Positions 26,640-36,178 of a DNA stretch of 64,000 nt are shown piece by piece. How positions within the stretch are numbered: the stretch's first letter is position 1; each line of letters begins with the position of its first letter. The DNA comes from Stenotrophomonas sp. BIGb0135 (GTDB lineage: Bacteria > Pseudomonadota > Gammaproteobacteria > Xanthomonadales > Xanthomonadaceae), in NCBI RefSeq assembly GCF_024810105.1, contig NZ_JANUDX010000001.1, positions 868,001 through 932,000 of the forward strand. The letters are read 5' to 3'. The notes beneath the pieces are model-generated. The model saw nothing but the letters and a program-made list of their open reading frames with translations, had not been told where the DNA came from and made no database searches. The translations under genes were made by a program, and so were the position numbers.

Positions 26640-27965
26640 TCAGCCCTCCAGGCTGGGGCTGCGCGCGGCGCAGTGTTCAACGTAGGTCCGGATGCGCTCG
26701 AACCCATCGGCGCCGAACCAGAACACCTTCCAGGTCCCCTGCTTGTAGCAGCCATCCGATTCGGCGTAGTAGAAGTGGTTGATCGGGTTGCCATGGCGCG
26801 AGCGCCAGAACAGCTGCGGGGTTTCATCCAGCATCACGTTCCACACCGCTCGGCCCAGGCCTTCGCCCTGGGCATCATCGAGCACCGCGAACTTGTCCAG
26901 GTACACGCCTTCGGCCTCGTCGGTGAGGATCACCGCGGCGCGGTAGTTCTCGCTCACGTAGGCACGCAGCAGACGGGTCTTGTCGAAGTAGTCCGCCACC
27001 AGCGTACGGCCGAAGCTGGATTCGATCAGCTGCTTCAGGCGCGGCAGGTCCAGTTCCTCCCAGGCGGTGGCGCGCAGCACCTTCTCGCCCTTGCGCACCA
27101 GCGTGCCCGAGCCCTTGTGGGTGAACAGTTCCTTGGCCAGGTCGGCCGGGCGGGTGATCGAGACCGAGGACTCCAGCGGCAGCCGGTCCAGCAGGTCCTT
27201 GATCTGTTCGATCTTGACCTTCATGCCGCCGTGGATCCACGGCTGGGCGATCAGGTGGTCGTACTCGGTGGACAGGTTGATCGAGTCGATCACCTTGCCC
27301 TCCTCGTCGAGCAGGCCGCCGGTGCCGGTGAGGAAGATGATCTTGTACGGCTGCAGTTCCTGGACCAGCTCGTTGGCGGCGAAATCGGCGTTGACGTTGA
27401 GGATCTGCCCGCAGCGGGTTTCGCCCAGGCTGGTGATCACCGGGATGGAACCGGCGCGCAGGCTGGCTTCGATCGGGGCCAGGTTGACCTTCTTCACCTC
27501 GCCGACCAGCCCGTAGGTGGCCTGGTCCAGGTACTCGGCCTCGAACACGCCGCCGGTGATGGACGTAGCACGCGCACCGTTCTGCTGCAGGGCTTCGACC
27601 AGTTGCAGGTTGGAGGCCTGGAACACCCGGCGCACGATCGCCAGGCCTTCCGGCGAGGTCACGCGCAGGCCGTTGACGGTTTCCTTGACGATGCCCGCCG
27701 CCGACAGCTCGGCGTCCAGCTGCGGACCGGCGCCGTGCAGCACGATCGGGGTCAGGCCGACTTCCTGCAGGAACGACAGCGAGGACGTCAGCGCCTCCAG
27801 GTCGTCGCGCAGCACCGCGCCGCCGACCTTGACCACGGCGAAGCGTTTGGCGTCCAGCTGCGAAAAACGCTTGAGGTACTGGCTGATCTCCTTCGCGCTG
27901 GCCATGCTCGAGAGCAGGCGCACGATGGTCTGACGGGTCTGGCGGTGGGGCTGGGAAGAAGGCAT
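26640..27965 (-). CDS. argB: Bifunctional N-acetylglutamate synthase/kinase (NAGS/K)
   Basis: A 441-residue fusion. Residues ~1-285 are an acetylglutamate kinase domain ([31 protein letters not shown], then IPVITSLGE and [11 protein letters not shown]). Residues ~290-441 are a GNAT-type acetyltransferase domain ([31 protein letters not shown]). Xanthomonas NAGS/K of this architecture makes and phosphorylates N-acetylglutamate and is arginine-sensitive. The mobile N-terminal helix [20 protein letters not shown] is the regulatory element of arginine-sensitive kinases. The start at 27965 matches the Xanthomonas protein closely. Confidence 0.95.
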   Translation of the reverse strand: MPSSQPHRQTRQTIVRLLSSMASAKEISQYLKRFSQLDAKRFAVVKVGGAVLRDDLEALTSSLSFLQEVGLTPIVLHGAGPQLDAELSAAGIVKETVNGLRVTSPEGLAIVRRVFQASNLQLVEALQQNGARATSITGGVFEAEYLDQATYGLVGEVKKVNLAPIEASLRAGSIPVITSLGETRCGQILNVNADFAANELVQELQPYKIIFLTGTGGLLDEEGKVIDSINLSTEYDHLIAQPWIHGGMKVKIEQIKDLLDRLPLESSVSITRPADLAKELFTHKGSGTLVRKGEKVLRATAWEELDLPRLKQLIESSFGRTLVADYFDKTRLLRAYVSENYRAAVILTDEAEGVYLDKFAVLDDAQGEGLGRAVWNVMLDETPQLFWRSRHGNPINHFYYAESDGCYKQGTWKVFWFGADGFERIRTYVEHCAARSPSLEG

Positions 27966-28038
27966 TTCGGTATCGTCACAGGCGGCCGCGGCCGCGATGG
28001 GGGATCCGTCAGTGGCAGGCCACGACGGCGTCATGGAA

Positions 28039-29127
28039 TCAGGCGCCTTGGGCGATGATGCGATGTACCGCGTCGGCGTAGCGCTGCAGCTGCTCCAGCG
28101 TCACGAACTCATCGGCGGTGTGGGCCTGGGCGATGTCGCCCGGGCCATACACCAGCGTGGTGTAACCACCGGCGGAGAACAGCGAGGCTTCGGTCCAGAA
28201 GTCCACCGCATTGCCGATCGGGATATCCAGCGCGTCGGCCACATCGCGCGCGGCGAGCCGGCGGTTTTCCGCTTCGGCGATGTCACCGGCCGGGAAACTC
28301 GGGCCGCGGAAGGTCTCGGTGAATACCGCGGACTCCGGTTCGGCGAACCCGGCAAAGGTGGCCAGCAACGCATCGATGTCCATCGACGGCAGCGGGCGGA
28401 ACCCGAACCGCACTTCGGCAGCCGGGGCGATCATGTTGGCCTTGATGCCGCCTTCCACCCGACCGATGTTGAAGCGCAGGCCGGTCAGCCCGCCGAAGCG
28501 TGCATGCGCCAGCGAGTCCACATGGTCCAGCGCGCGGTTGCCCCAGCGCATGGCCTGGTGCAGCGCGCTGGCCGCCGCATCCTGCTTGCCCGACGCATGC
28601 CCTGCCCGGCCCTTGAACTGCATCAGCACCGAGCTGATGCCACGGTGCGCGAGCACCGCCTCGCTCATCGTGGGCTCGGCGACCAGCACCGCGTCGTACG
28701 GAATGCCACGAGCGAGGAAGGCTGCGATGCAACGCGGGTCGTTGGCCTCCTCGTCGCTGGAGAACAGGAAAGCGGCATCGCCCCCGCTGGCATTCGCAGC
28801 GGCCACCAGCGCAGCAGCAGCGCCCTTGATGTCGCACACGCCCAGCCCGATCACCCGGTCTTCCGCGCGCCGCATCACGTGCGGATCGGCGCTCCAGTGC
28901 GGCGAGTCCGGCACGGTATCCAGGTGCACGTTGAACAGGTACTTCGGTGTCCCGCGCACGGCGTACAGGCTGACCGCGCCGTCGCCATGGTCGATCACCT
29001 CCACGTTGAACCCGGGCAGGTTGGCGCGCAGGTAATCGAAGATGCCGCCGGTGGTGATCGCACGCGGCGGATTGCGCGTGTCGAACGACACCAGGGCCTG
29101 CAGGTGGGTGAGCGTCTGTTCCAGCAT
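28039..29127 (-). CDS. argE': N-acetyl-L-citrulline deacetylase
   Basis: A 362-residue M20-family zinc amidohydrolase. Metal-ligand motifs are [24 protein letters not shown] and [10 protein letters not shown]. The dimerisation part carries [12 protein letters not shown], and [19 protein letters not shown] lies near the C-terminus. Sequence and cluster match the Xanthomonas enzyme that deacetylates N-acetylcitrulline, the step that replaces ornithine-level deacetylation. GAAGGA lies 11 bases before the ATG at 29127; an ATG at 29148 is an alternative. It lies between argG and NAGS/K. Confidence 0.92.
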   Translation of the reverse strand: MLEQTLTHLQALVSFDTRNPPRAITTGGIFDYLRANLPGFNVEVIDHGDGAVSLYAVRGTPKYLFNVHLDTVPDSPHWSADPHVMRRAEDRVIGLGVCDIKGAAAALVAAANASGGDAAFLFSSDEEANDPRCIAAFLARGIPYDAVLVAEPTMSEAVLAHRGISSVLMQFKGRAGHASGKQDAAASALHQAMRWGNRALDHVDSLAHARFGGLTGLRFNIGRVEGGIKANMIAPAAEVRFGFRPLPSMDIDALLATFAGFAEPESAVFTETFRGPSFPAGDIAEAENRRLAARDVADALDIPIGNAVDFWTEASLFSAGGYTTLVYGPGDIAQAHTADEFVTLEQLQRYADAVHRIIAQGA

Positions 29128-29218
29128 GTGTCGGGGGTCCTTCGCCATGGCCAGGGCCATGGCGCGAAAATTCGGCGCCGGCGGACTCAACATCCGCCGG
29201 CAAGATCACTCGATCGCC

Positions 29219-30412
29219 TCAGCGATTCACCTGCGCGTACAACGTGGAGCTCATGCCGAACAGCTTGATGAAGCCTTCGGCTTCTTCCACGCCCCAGTCG
29301 GCCGACTGCGCATAGGTAGCGCCCTTGGTGTTGAGCAGGTGCGGCGACTTCACCGCCACCGCATCGACGCGGCCACCGCGGGTTTCCAGCACCACTTCGC
29401 CGTTGACCTTGGCCTGCGAGGACTTCAGGAAGGCTTCGATGTCGGTCTTGAGCGGGTCGTGGTAGAAGCCTTCGTACACCAGCTCCACCCACTTGCGCGC
29501 CACGTCCGGCTTGAAGCGGTTCTGCTGCTTGGTCAGCACCGCATCTTCCAGCGCGCGGTGCGCGGCCAGCAGCGAGACCAGGCCCGGGGCCTCGAACACG
29601 ATGCGGCCCTTCAGGCCGATCACGGTATCGCCGGTGTACACGCCACGGCCGACGCCGTACGGGGCGAACAGCTTGTTGAGCTTGGCCAGGATCTGCTCAC
29701 CCGGCAGTGCCTTGCCGTCCAGCTCGACCGCCTCGCCTGCGACGAACTTCAGCTTGACGGTCAGCGGCTCGATCGGCCACGCGCTGCGCGGCGCGCACCA
29801 GCCGCGGGCGCCTTCGCCCGGTGCTTCCCACCGGTCGATCTCGCCGCCGGACATGGTCAGGCCGAGCAGGTTTTCGTTGATGGTGTAGGCCTGCTGCTTG
29901 GCGCGCACGCCGAAGCCGCGCTCTTCCAGGTACTTCTGCTCGTAGGCGCGGGTCTGGGTGTGTTCCTTCTGGATCTCGCGGATCGGAGCGACGATCTGGT
30001 AGTCGCCCAGTGCCTTCACGGCCAGGTCGAAGCGGACCTGGTCGTTGCCCATGCCGGTGCAGCCGTGGGCGATGATGTTGGTGCCCAGTTCGGCGGCGCG
30101 CTTGAGTGCGGCATCCACGATCAGGTAGCGGTCGGACACCAGCAGCGGGTACTGGCCCTGGTAGCCTTCGCCGGCCCACACGAACGGCTTGACGAAGCCG
30201 TTCCAGATGGCCGGGCCGCCGTCGACGGTGACATGGCTGGTCACGCCCAGCTCGGCGGCGCGCTTCTCGATGAAATCGCGCTCTTCGTCATCCACGCCGC
30301 CGGTATCGGCGAACACGGTGTGCACGTTGTAGCCGCGCTCCTGCAGGTAAGGCACGCAGAAGCTGGTGTCGAGTCCGCCGGAGAAGGCCAGGACGATGTC
30401 TTTATTGCTCAT
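29219..30412 (-). CDS. argG: Argininosuccinate synthase
   Basis: A 397-residue ATP-dependent ligase joining citrulline and aspartate. The P-loop-like AFSGGLDTS is at residues 9-17, with [20 protein letters not shown] and [16 protein letters not shown] further on. This is the divergent argininosuccinate synthase type found in xanthomonads rather than the longer E. coli enzyme. The family start [13 protein letters not shown] fixes 30412. Second gene of the arginine cluster, separated from argF' by a 120-base spacer with two opposed REP palindromes. Confidence 0.95.
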   Translation of the reverse strand: MSNKDIVLAFSGGLDTSFCVPYLQERGYNVHTVFADTGGVDDEERDFIEKRAAELGVTSHVTVDGGPAIWNGFVKPFVWAGEGYQGQYPLLVSDRYLIVDAALKRAAELGTNIIAHGCTGMGNDQVRFDLAVKALGDYQIVAPIREIQKEHTQTRAYEQKYLEERGFGVRAKQQAYTINENLLGLTMSGGEIDRWEAPGEGARGWCAPRSAWPIEPLTVKLKFVAGEAVELDGKALPGEQILAKLNKLFAPYGVGRGVYTGDTVIGLKGRIVFEAPGLVSLLAAHRALEDAVLTKQQNRFKPDVARKWVELVYEGFYHDPLKTDIEAFLKSSQAKVNGEVVLETRGGRVDAVAVKSPHLLNTKGATYAQSADWGVEEAEGFIKLFGMSSTLYAQVNR

Positions 30413-30446
30413 GGGGGTCAGGGTCCAGTAGGGGGATGGGAATTCG

Positions 30447-30520
30447 GTAGAGCCGACCGTTGGTCGGCTGGAATGTTCAATGCGCCGGTTGGGGAGCAGC
30501 CGACCCACGGTCGGCCCTAC
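30447..30520. repeat. Pair of opposed REP palindromes (BIME-like) between argF' and argG
   Basis: A GTAG-headed unit on the plus strand (30447-30469, AGCCGACC/GGTCGGCT) faces a second whose GTAG head is on the minus strand (30520 back to 30496). In the direction of transcription the first unit starts 12 bases after the argF' stop. Paired REPs in an operon spacer typically modulate 3' mRNA decay of the upstream gene. Confidence 0.85.
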
Positions 30521-30532
30521 CCCTGGTTGGCG

Positions 30533-31543
30533 TTACCGGCCGATCAATGCCGACATGATCGCCTTCTGCACGTGCAGGCGGTTCTCGGCCTCGTTGATGG
30601 CGATGCACTGCGCCGAGTCCATCACCCCGTCGGTGGCCTTCACGTTGCGGCGCAGCGGCAGGCAGTGGCTGAAGACGCCGTTGTTGGTCAAGGCCATCTT
30701 GGCCTCGTCCACGATGAAGTGCTTGTACTGGTCGCGGATGGGCTTTTCCGGCTCCCAGTTGCCGAAGAACGGCAGCGCGCCCCAGCTCTTGGCGTACACC
30801 ACGTCGGCGCCGGCGTAGGCGCTGGCGATGTCGTGGCTGACCTGCAGCGAACCGCCGCTCTCGGCCACGTTCTGCTCGGCCCAGCCCATGTAGCGCTCAT
30901 CGAGCACGTAGTCCGGGGTCGGGCACAGCAGGGTCACGTCCATGCCCATGCGGGTGGCGATGGTCAGCGCCGAGTTGGCCACGGCGGTGTTGAGCGGCTT
31001 GGGGTGGTAGGTCCAGGTCAGCACGTACTTCTTGCCGCGCAGGTCCTGGGTACCGAAGTGTTCCTGCAGCGCCATCACGTGGGCCAGTTCCTGGCACGGG
31101 TGGGTGATGGTTTCCATGTTGATCACCGGCACCGGCGAGTACTTGGCGAAGCTCTTGAGCACCTCGTCCTCGCGGTCCTTGGTCCAGTCGATGAACTTCG
31201 GGAACGCGCGCACGCCGATCAGGTCGACGTAGCGGCCCAGCACCCGGGCCACTTCGGCGATGTGCTCTTCGGTATCCCCGTCCATCACCGAGCCCAGGTT
31301 GAACTCGATCGGCCATGCATCCTTGCCCGGCTGCAGCACGATCGCGTGGCCGCCCAGCTGGAACGCCCCCAGCTCGAAGCTGGTGCGGGTGCGCATGGAC
31401 GGGTTGAAGAACACCAGGGCAATCGATTTGCCCTTGAGCTCCTCGCCCAGTTTGTTGCGCTTGAACAGCGCGGCCTGGGTCAGCAGGGCATCCAGGTCGG
31501 TGCGGCTCCAATCCTGGGTGTTCAGGAAGTGCTTCAGGGACAT
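30533..31543 (-). CDS. argF': N-acetylornithine carbamoyltransferase
   Basis: A 336-residue transcarbamylase. It has the carbamoyl-phosphate loop SMRTRTSFELG in place of the STRTR of ordinary ornithine carbamoyltransferase. LTWTYHPKPLNTAVANS and FSHCLPLRRNVKATDGV follow; Lys in the last segment is carboxylated in the Xanthomonas enzyme. Thus the pathway carbamoylates acetylornithine, not ornithine. The ATG at 31543 matches the family start MSLKHFLNTQDW. It is the first enzyme gene after a leader/terminator region that looks like an attenuator. Confidence 0.95.
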   Translation of the reverse strand: MSLKHFLNTQDWSRTDLDALLTQAALFKRNKLGEELKGKSIALVFFNPSMRTRTSFELGAFQLGGHAIVLQPGKDAWPIEFNLGSVMDGDTEEHIAEVARVLGRYVDLIGVRAFPKFIDWTKDREDEVLKSFAKYSPVPVINMETITHPCQELAHVMALQEHFGTQDLRGKKYVLTWTYHPKPLNTAVANSALTIATRMGMDVTLLCPTPDYVLDERYMGWAEQNVAESGGSLQVSHDIASAYAGADVVYAKSWGALPFFGNWEPEKPIRDQYKHFIVDEAKMALTNNGVFSHCLPLRRNVKATDGVMDSAQCIAINEAENRLHVQKAIMSALIGR

Positions 31544-31660
31544 CGATCGATCCTTTGCGGCTGGTTTTCCACCGTTGCCGGCGGAGGTTGGGGGCGCCGG
31601 GGCGCGTTCAGGGCTCAAACAAACACATACAGATGAAACTTTTCAGATCGTAGAAACGAA

Positions 31661-31686
31661 AAAACCCAGCGCGGGGGCTGGGTTTT
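31661..31686 (-). terminator. Attenuator terminator ahead of argF'
   Basis: AAAACCCAGC and GCTGGGTTTT form a perfect 10-base stem around a 6-base loop. On the minus strand it is followed by six U. It lies 26 bases after the stop of the 33-codon leader and about 118 bases before argF'. Its 5' arm (ACCCAGC) can instead pair with GCTGGGT at the leader's end (31720-31714), which would block the terminator. Confidence 0.8.
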
Positions 31687-31711
31687 CCGAACAGACAGCA
31701 CGAAGCTCCGG

Positions 31712-31813
31712 TTACCCAGCGAAAATGTGGGGTTCCGGTCGGCGGGCACGCGACGTCATGCCGGTCGCCATACGGGCGGCGCTGGTGTCGTGCTGGAAGT
31801 CGGTGAGTTTCAT
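31712..31813 (-). CDS. Putative arginine leader peptide (33 aa)
   Basis: A 33-codon frame starting MKLTDFQHDT and ending HIFAG. It holds four Arg codons, three of them clustered as CGT-GCC-CGC-CGA at 31750-31739. The next bases (CCGG and ACCC, 31738-31730) can pair with GGGT and CCGG around the stop codon (31717-31708). The sequence GCTGGGT overlapping the stop can alternatively pair with the 5' arm of the downstream terminator. This is the classic 1:2, 2:3, 3:4 arrangement of a ribosome-mediated attenuator. Stalling at the Arg codons would favour read-through into argF'. There is no Shine-Dalgarno; the predicted transcript starts at or just before the ATG. Confidence 0.6.
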   Translation of the reverse strand: MKLTDFQHDTSAARMATGMTSRARRPEPHIFAG

Positions 31814-31821
31814 GGCCGCCA

Positions 31822-31850
31822 ATCTTTGCATGCGTACGGGGTGGGTGCAA
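31822..31850 (-). promoter_or_regulatory. Predicted promoter for the arginine leader transcript
   Basis: On the minus strand, TTGCAC (31850-31845), 17 bases, AAAGAT (31827-31822). The predicted start falls near 31815, within about two bases of the leader ATG at 31813, giving a leaderless or nearly leaderless mRNA. Confidence 0.55.
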
Positions 31851-31873
31851 GGCCTGAAGGGAATATTCAGGCC
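31851..31873. promoter_or_regulatory. Inverted repeat abutting the -35 of the arginine promoter
   Basis: GGCCTGAA and TTCAGGCC form perfect 8-base arms around 7 bases, ending directly at the -35 hexamer and 7 bases past the stop of the neighbouring gene. It may be a regulator site (TGAA...TTCA arms loosely recall an ARG box, with one extra spacer base) or a terminator lacking a U-tract. Confidence 0.45.
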
Positions 31874-31880
31874 GCGGGCC

Positions 31881-32444
31881 TCACGGATTGGCCGCGCTGC
31901 CCTGCTCGGCGCCGATCCACGGGGTGATCGAGACGCGGATCTTGAGCCGGTTGCCCGGATCCTCCGGGAGCCGCGAGCGGTACTTGGTGCCCTTGTAGAC
32001 GTAATCCACGTCGTAGGCGATGGGGCGGCGGAACTCGCGGCCGACCGGAATGATCCGGCATTCGCGGGTGAGCAGCGGGCCGTTGTTGGCGGCCGGGGCC
32101 GGGACTTCGGCCACCGGCAGCTCTTCCTCGGTGCCGTCTTCACGGCGGAAGATCGAGCGCACCGAGTCCATGAAGCGGCCGAAACGGCCCTTGTCCTCCT
32201 GGGGTTCCTCGCCGGTCACGTTGACCGGGGCCAGCGTGCGCGTGGAGACCGGCTCGCAATGCTCTTCGGTGCGGGTGGCGCGCAACGTCTGGAACACCGG
32301 CTCGACGTTGAGCACCTGCGCGTAGTCGAACTTGACGTTCTCCACGATCACCACCCGGTTACGGACCTCGCCGTCCTGGGCACACGCCATGAAGGCGGCA
32401 CCTCCCAGCAGGCAGGCCAGCGTCAACAACGAAGTGGATTTCAT
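31881..32444 (-). CDS. Exported conserved hypothetical protein
   Basis: A 187-residue protein with an N-terminal signal (SLLTLACLLGGAAFMACAQ) that could be cleaved after Ala or processed as a lipoprotein at Cys. The body has VVIVENVKFDYAQVLNVEPVFQ, a Glu/Asp/Pro-rich middle, a Cys in LTRECRII and a C-terminal YDVDYVYKGTKYRSRLPEDPG. That last part resembles the surface-antigen/glycine-zipper-associated proteins common in Xanthomonadaceae, but no function is known. The ATG at 32444 begins the signal. It is divergent from cysS. Confidence 0.7.
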   Translation of the reverse strand: MKSTSLLTLACLLGGAAFMACAQDGEVRNRVVIVENVKFDYAQVLNVEPVFQTLRATRTEEHCEPVSTRTLAPVNVTGEEPQEDKGRFGRFMDSVRSIFRREDGTEEELPVAEVPAPAANNGPLLTRECRIIPVGREFRRPIAYDVDYVYKGTKYRSRLPEDPGNRLKIRVSITPWIGAEQGSAANP

Positions 32445-32633
32445 TGGCAACAGGTTAGAGGACAAGGCGGATAGTTTAGGCAGTGCCAGGCACAAGGGGC
32501 TGAACATTACCCTTCCGCGACGATTCTGCCCATAGCCGGTTACCGTACGGGACAGGCGGCGGGCCCCGGCGCTGGGCCGCGATGTGATCTAAAATCGAGG
32601 GCTTGCCCCCCTTCCCTCCCCACCACCGACCCC

Positions 32634-34004
<1,371 letters not shown>

Positions 34005-34010
34005 ACGGCC

Positions 34011-34065
34011 GCCCGGCCAGCGGCCGGGCACCCCTCGACACAGACCCGGCCACGGATGGCCGGGT
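34011..34065. repeat. Two GC-rich palindromes after cysS
   Basis: GCCCGGCC-AGC-GGCCGGGC (34011-34029) and ACCCGGCC-6-GGCCGGGT (34044-34065) sit in the cysS-sufE spacer. They lack the GTAG head and a U-tract. They may belong to another intergenic repeat family or slow read-through. Confidence 0.55.
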
Positions 34066-34125
34066 GCCTCCCCCGAACCATCAAGGCCAGACCACGGAAG
34101 GCGCGCACCGGCCTGGAGCCCCCCC

Positions 34126-34575
34126 ATGACCACCGCATCCCCGTTCCCGCTTGAAGCCACCGCCGCCGAGGCCCAGGCCGCCATCGCCGAGGAGTTCGCC
34201 TTCTTCGGCGACTGGTCCGAGCGCTACCAGTACCTGATCGATCTGGGCCGCAAGCTGCCCACCTTCCCGGACGAGTGGAAGACCGAGCAGCACCGCCTGC
34301 TCGGCTGCCAGTCGATGGTCTGGATCGTGCCCGAAGGCAACGCTCAGCAGCTGCGCTTCCACGCCATCAGCGACTCGGCGATCGTCTCCGGGTTGATCTA
34401 CCTGGCGCTGCGGGTGTACTCGGGCCGCTCGGCCGCCGACATCCTGGCCACCGAACCGACCTACATCCAGGACATCGGCCTGTCGCGCCACCTGTCGCCG
34501 ACCCGCAGCAATGGCGTGGCCGCCATGCTCGCCTTCATCCGCGAGACGGCGCAGTCGCAGCACGCCGCCTCGTGA
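34126..34575 (+). CDS. sufE: SufE-family sulfur acceptor
   Basis: A 149-residue SufE protein. The persulfide-accepting Cys61 lies in LLGCQSMVW; upstream is WSERYQYLIDLGRKLP, downstream IVSGLIYLALRVYSGRSA and LSPTRSNGVAAML. It accepts sulfur from a cysteine desulfurase for Fe-S cluster assembly or related transfer. No suf or csd partner is beside it. Its stop overlaps the GTG start of the next gene by 4 bases (GTGA). Confidence 0.93.
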   Translation: MTTASPFPLEATAAEAQAAIAEEFAFFGDWSERYQYLIDLGRKLPTFPDEWKTEQHRLLGCQSMVWIVPEGNAQQLRFHAISDSAIVSGLIYLALRVYSGRSAADILATEPTYIQDIGLSRHLSPTRSNGVAAMLAFIRETAQSQHAAS

Positions 34576-35822
34576 GTACCGACGCCCCCGCCGACCGTGC
34601 CGATGGCGCGCTGGCCCTGCTGGCCCGCCCCGGCTTCTCGCTGCTGCTGGCCTACCGCATCTGCGCGATGCTGTCCTACCAGATCGTCGCGGTGACGGTG
34701 GGCTGGCACATCTACGAGGTCACCCGCAATCCGTTCTCGCTGGGCCTGGTGGGCCTGGCCGAGGTGCTGCCGTTCTTCTGCGTGGCCCCGTTCGCCGGTT
34801 ACCTGGTGGACCACCTGCCGCGGCGCAGGCTGGGCATGGTCGCCGCCAGCGGGCTGGTGCTCACGGCGGTGGTGCTGACCGCGGTGGCCAAGGGCTGGCT
34901 GCCTTTCCACGGGGTATGGCCGATCTATGCGGCGATCGCGATGACCGGCATGGTCCGCGCGTTCCTCTCGCCGATCTACAACGCGCTGTTTGCGCGCGTG
35001 CTCGAACGCCCGCAATACGCGCGCGGCGCCGGGCTCGGCGCGGTGATGTTCCAGACCGGCATGGTGGCCGGGCCGGCGTTGGGTGGCGTGCTGGTGGCCT
35101 GGGGCGGCACGGGCGTGGCGTACGGCGTGGCCGCGTCGGTGGCGCTGCTGGCCGTGGGCTGCCTGGGCGTACTGCGCGTGTCCGAGCCGGTGCACACCGG
35201 ACCGGCGGCCCCCATCTTCAAGAGCATCGCCGAGGGCGGCCGCTTCGTGCTGGGCAACCGGATCATGGTCGGGGCGATGGCGCTGGACATGTTCTCGGTA
35301 CTGCTGGGTGGCGTGGTCGCGATGCTGCCGGCGTTCCTGCACGAGATCCTGCACCACGGCCCGGAAGGCCTGGGCATCCTGCGTGCGGCACCGGCGCTGG
35401 GCTCGGTGTGCGTGGGGCTGTGGCTGGCGCGCCGACCACTGCAGCGCAACGCCGGCCGGGTGCTGCTGTTTGCGGTGGCCGGGTTCGGGCTGTGCGTGAT
35501 CGGCTTCGGGCTGTCGCACAGTTTCTGGCTGTCGGCGGTGATCCTGCTGTTCTACGGCGCCTTCGACGGGGTCTCGGTGGTGATCCGCTCGACGATCCTG
35601 CAGTTGGCCACGCCGGAAGCGATGCGCGGCCGGGTCTCCTCGATCAACGGCATCTTCATCAGCTCCTCCAACGAACTGGGCGCGTTCTACGCCGGCACGA
35701 TGGCCCGGCTGCTCGGCCTGATCCCGGCGGTGGTGCTGGGCGGTTGCGCGGTGCTGAGCGTGGCCGGCATCACCGCCTGGAAGAACCCCACCCTGCGCCG
35801 CCTAAACCTCGGCGACCTGTAG
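34572..35822 (+). CDS. MFS permease, enterobactin-exporter (EntS)-like
   Basis: A 416-residue MFS protein with about ten to twelve hydrophobic segments. VAVTVGWHIYEVTRNPFSLGLVGLAEVLPF and LVDHLPRRRLGM are typical of the EntS-like MFS_3 branch. Substrate unknown. The start is the GTG overlapping the sufE stop. The TAG stop at 35820-35822 is supplied by the GTAG head of a REP element, so the present C-terminus may have been set by REP insertion. Confidence 0.82.
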   Translation: MSTDAPADRADGALALLARPGFSLLLAYRICAMLSYQIVAVTVGWHIYEVTRNPFSLGLVGLAEVLPFFCVAPFAGYLVDHLPRRRLGMVAASGLVLTAVVLTAVAKGWLPFHGVWPIYAAIAMTGMVRAFLSPIYNALFARVLERPQYARGAGLGAVMFQTGMVAGPALGGVLVAWGGTGVAYGVAASVALLAVGCLGVLRVSEPVHTGPAAPIFKSIAEGGRFVLGNRIMVGAMALDMFSVLLGGVVAMLPAFLHEILHHGPEGLGILRAAPALGSVCVGLWLARRPLQRNAGRVLLFAVAGFGLCVIGFGLSHSFWLSAVILLFYGAFDGVSVVIRSTILQLATPEAMRGRVSSINGIFISSSNELGAFYAGTMARLLGLIPAVVLGGCAVLSVAGITAWKNPTLRRLNLGDL

Positions 35823-36088
35823 ATCCACGCCATGCGTGGATGCTTTTCCGCGCGCCCCGCACAGCATCCCCCCACCCGTAGATCCACGCCATGCGTGGAT
35901 GCCTTCCCGCGCCGTGCCCCGCACAGCATCCACCCACCCGTAGATCCACGCCATGCGTGGATGCCTTCCCGCGCCGCGCCCCGCACAGCATCCACCCACC
36001 CGTAGATCCACGCCATGCGTGGATGCCTTCCCGCCCCGCGCCCCGCACAGCATCCACCCACCCGTAGATCCACGCCATGCGTGGATGC
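35819..36088 (+). repeat. Five-copy tandem REP array (ATCCACGC family)
   Basis: Five GTAG-headed units start at 35819, 35878, 35940, 36002 and 36064. Each contains the palindrome ATCCACGC-CAT-GCGTGGAT. Periods are 59, 62, 62 and 62 bases, and the intervening Pro/Cys-codon-like sequence (CCCGCACAGCATCCACCCACCC) is also repeated, shortened here in description only. The first unit supplies the stop codon of the MFS gene. All units have the same orientation. Confidence 0.92.
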
Positions 36089-36127
36089 CTTGCCCCATCC
36101 ACGCGCCAATCGCGACCAACATGCAAA

Positions 36128-36153
36128 AAAAACCCGGCCGAAGCCGGGTTTTT
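36128..36153. terminator. Bidirectional terminator between MFS/REP array and dksA-like gene
   Basis: AAAAACCCGGC-CGAA-GCCGGGTTTTT, a perfect 11-base stem with a stable CGAA tetraloop and A/T tracts on both sides. It serves the convergent MFS and dksA-like genes. Confidence 0.9.
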
Positions 36154-36178
36154 CCATGCACTCCACCACGACCAGCGA

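Noticed and set aside
31608..31850. An 80-codon minus-strand frame overlapping the arginine leader
   Set aside because: It reads through the terminator hairpin in another frame and has no gene-like composition; the 33-codon leader explains the region better.
31851..31873. Canonical ArgR box
   Set aside because: The TGAA/TTCA arms are suggestive, but the spacing is one base longer than the ARG-box consensus and A/T content is too low to claim it.
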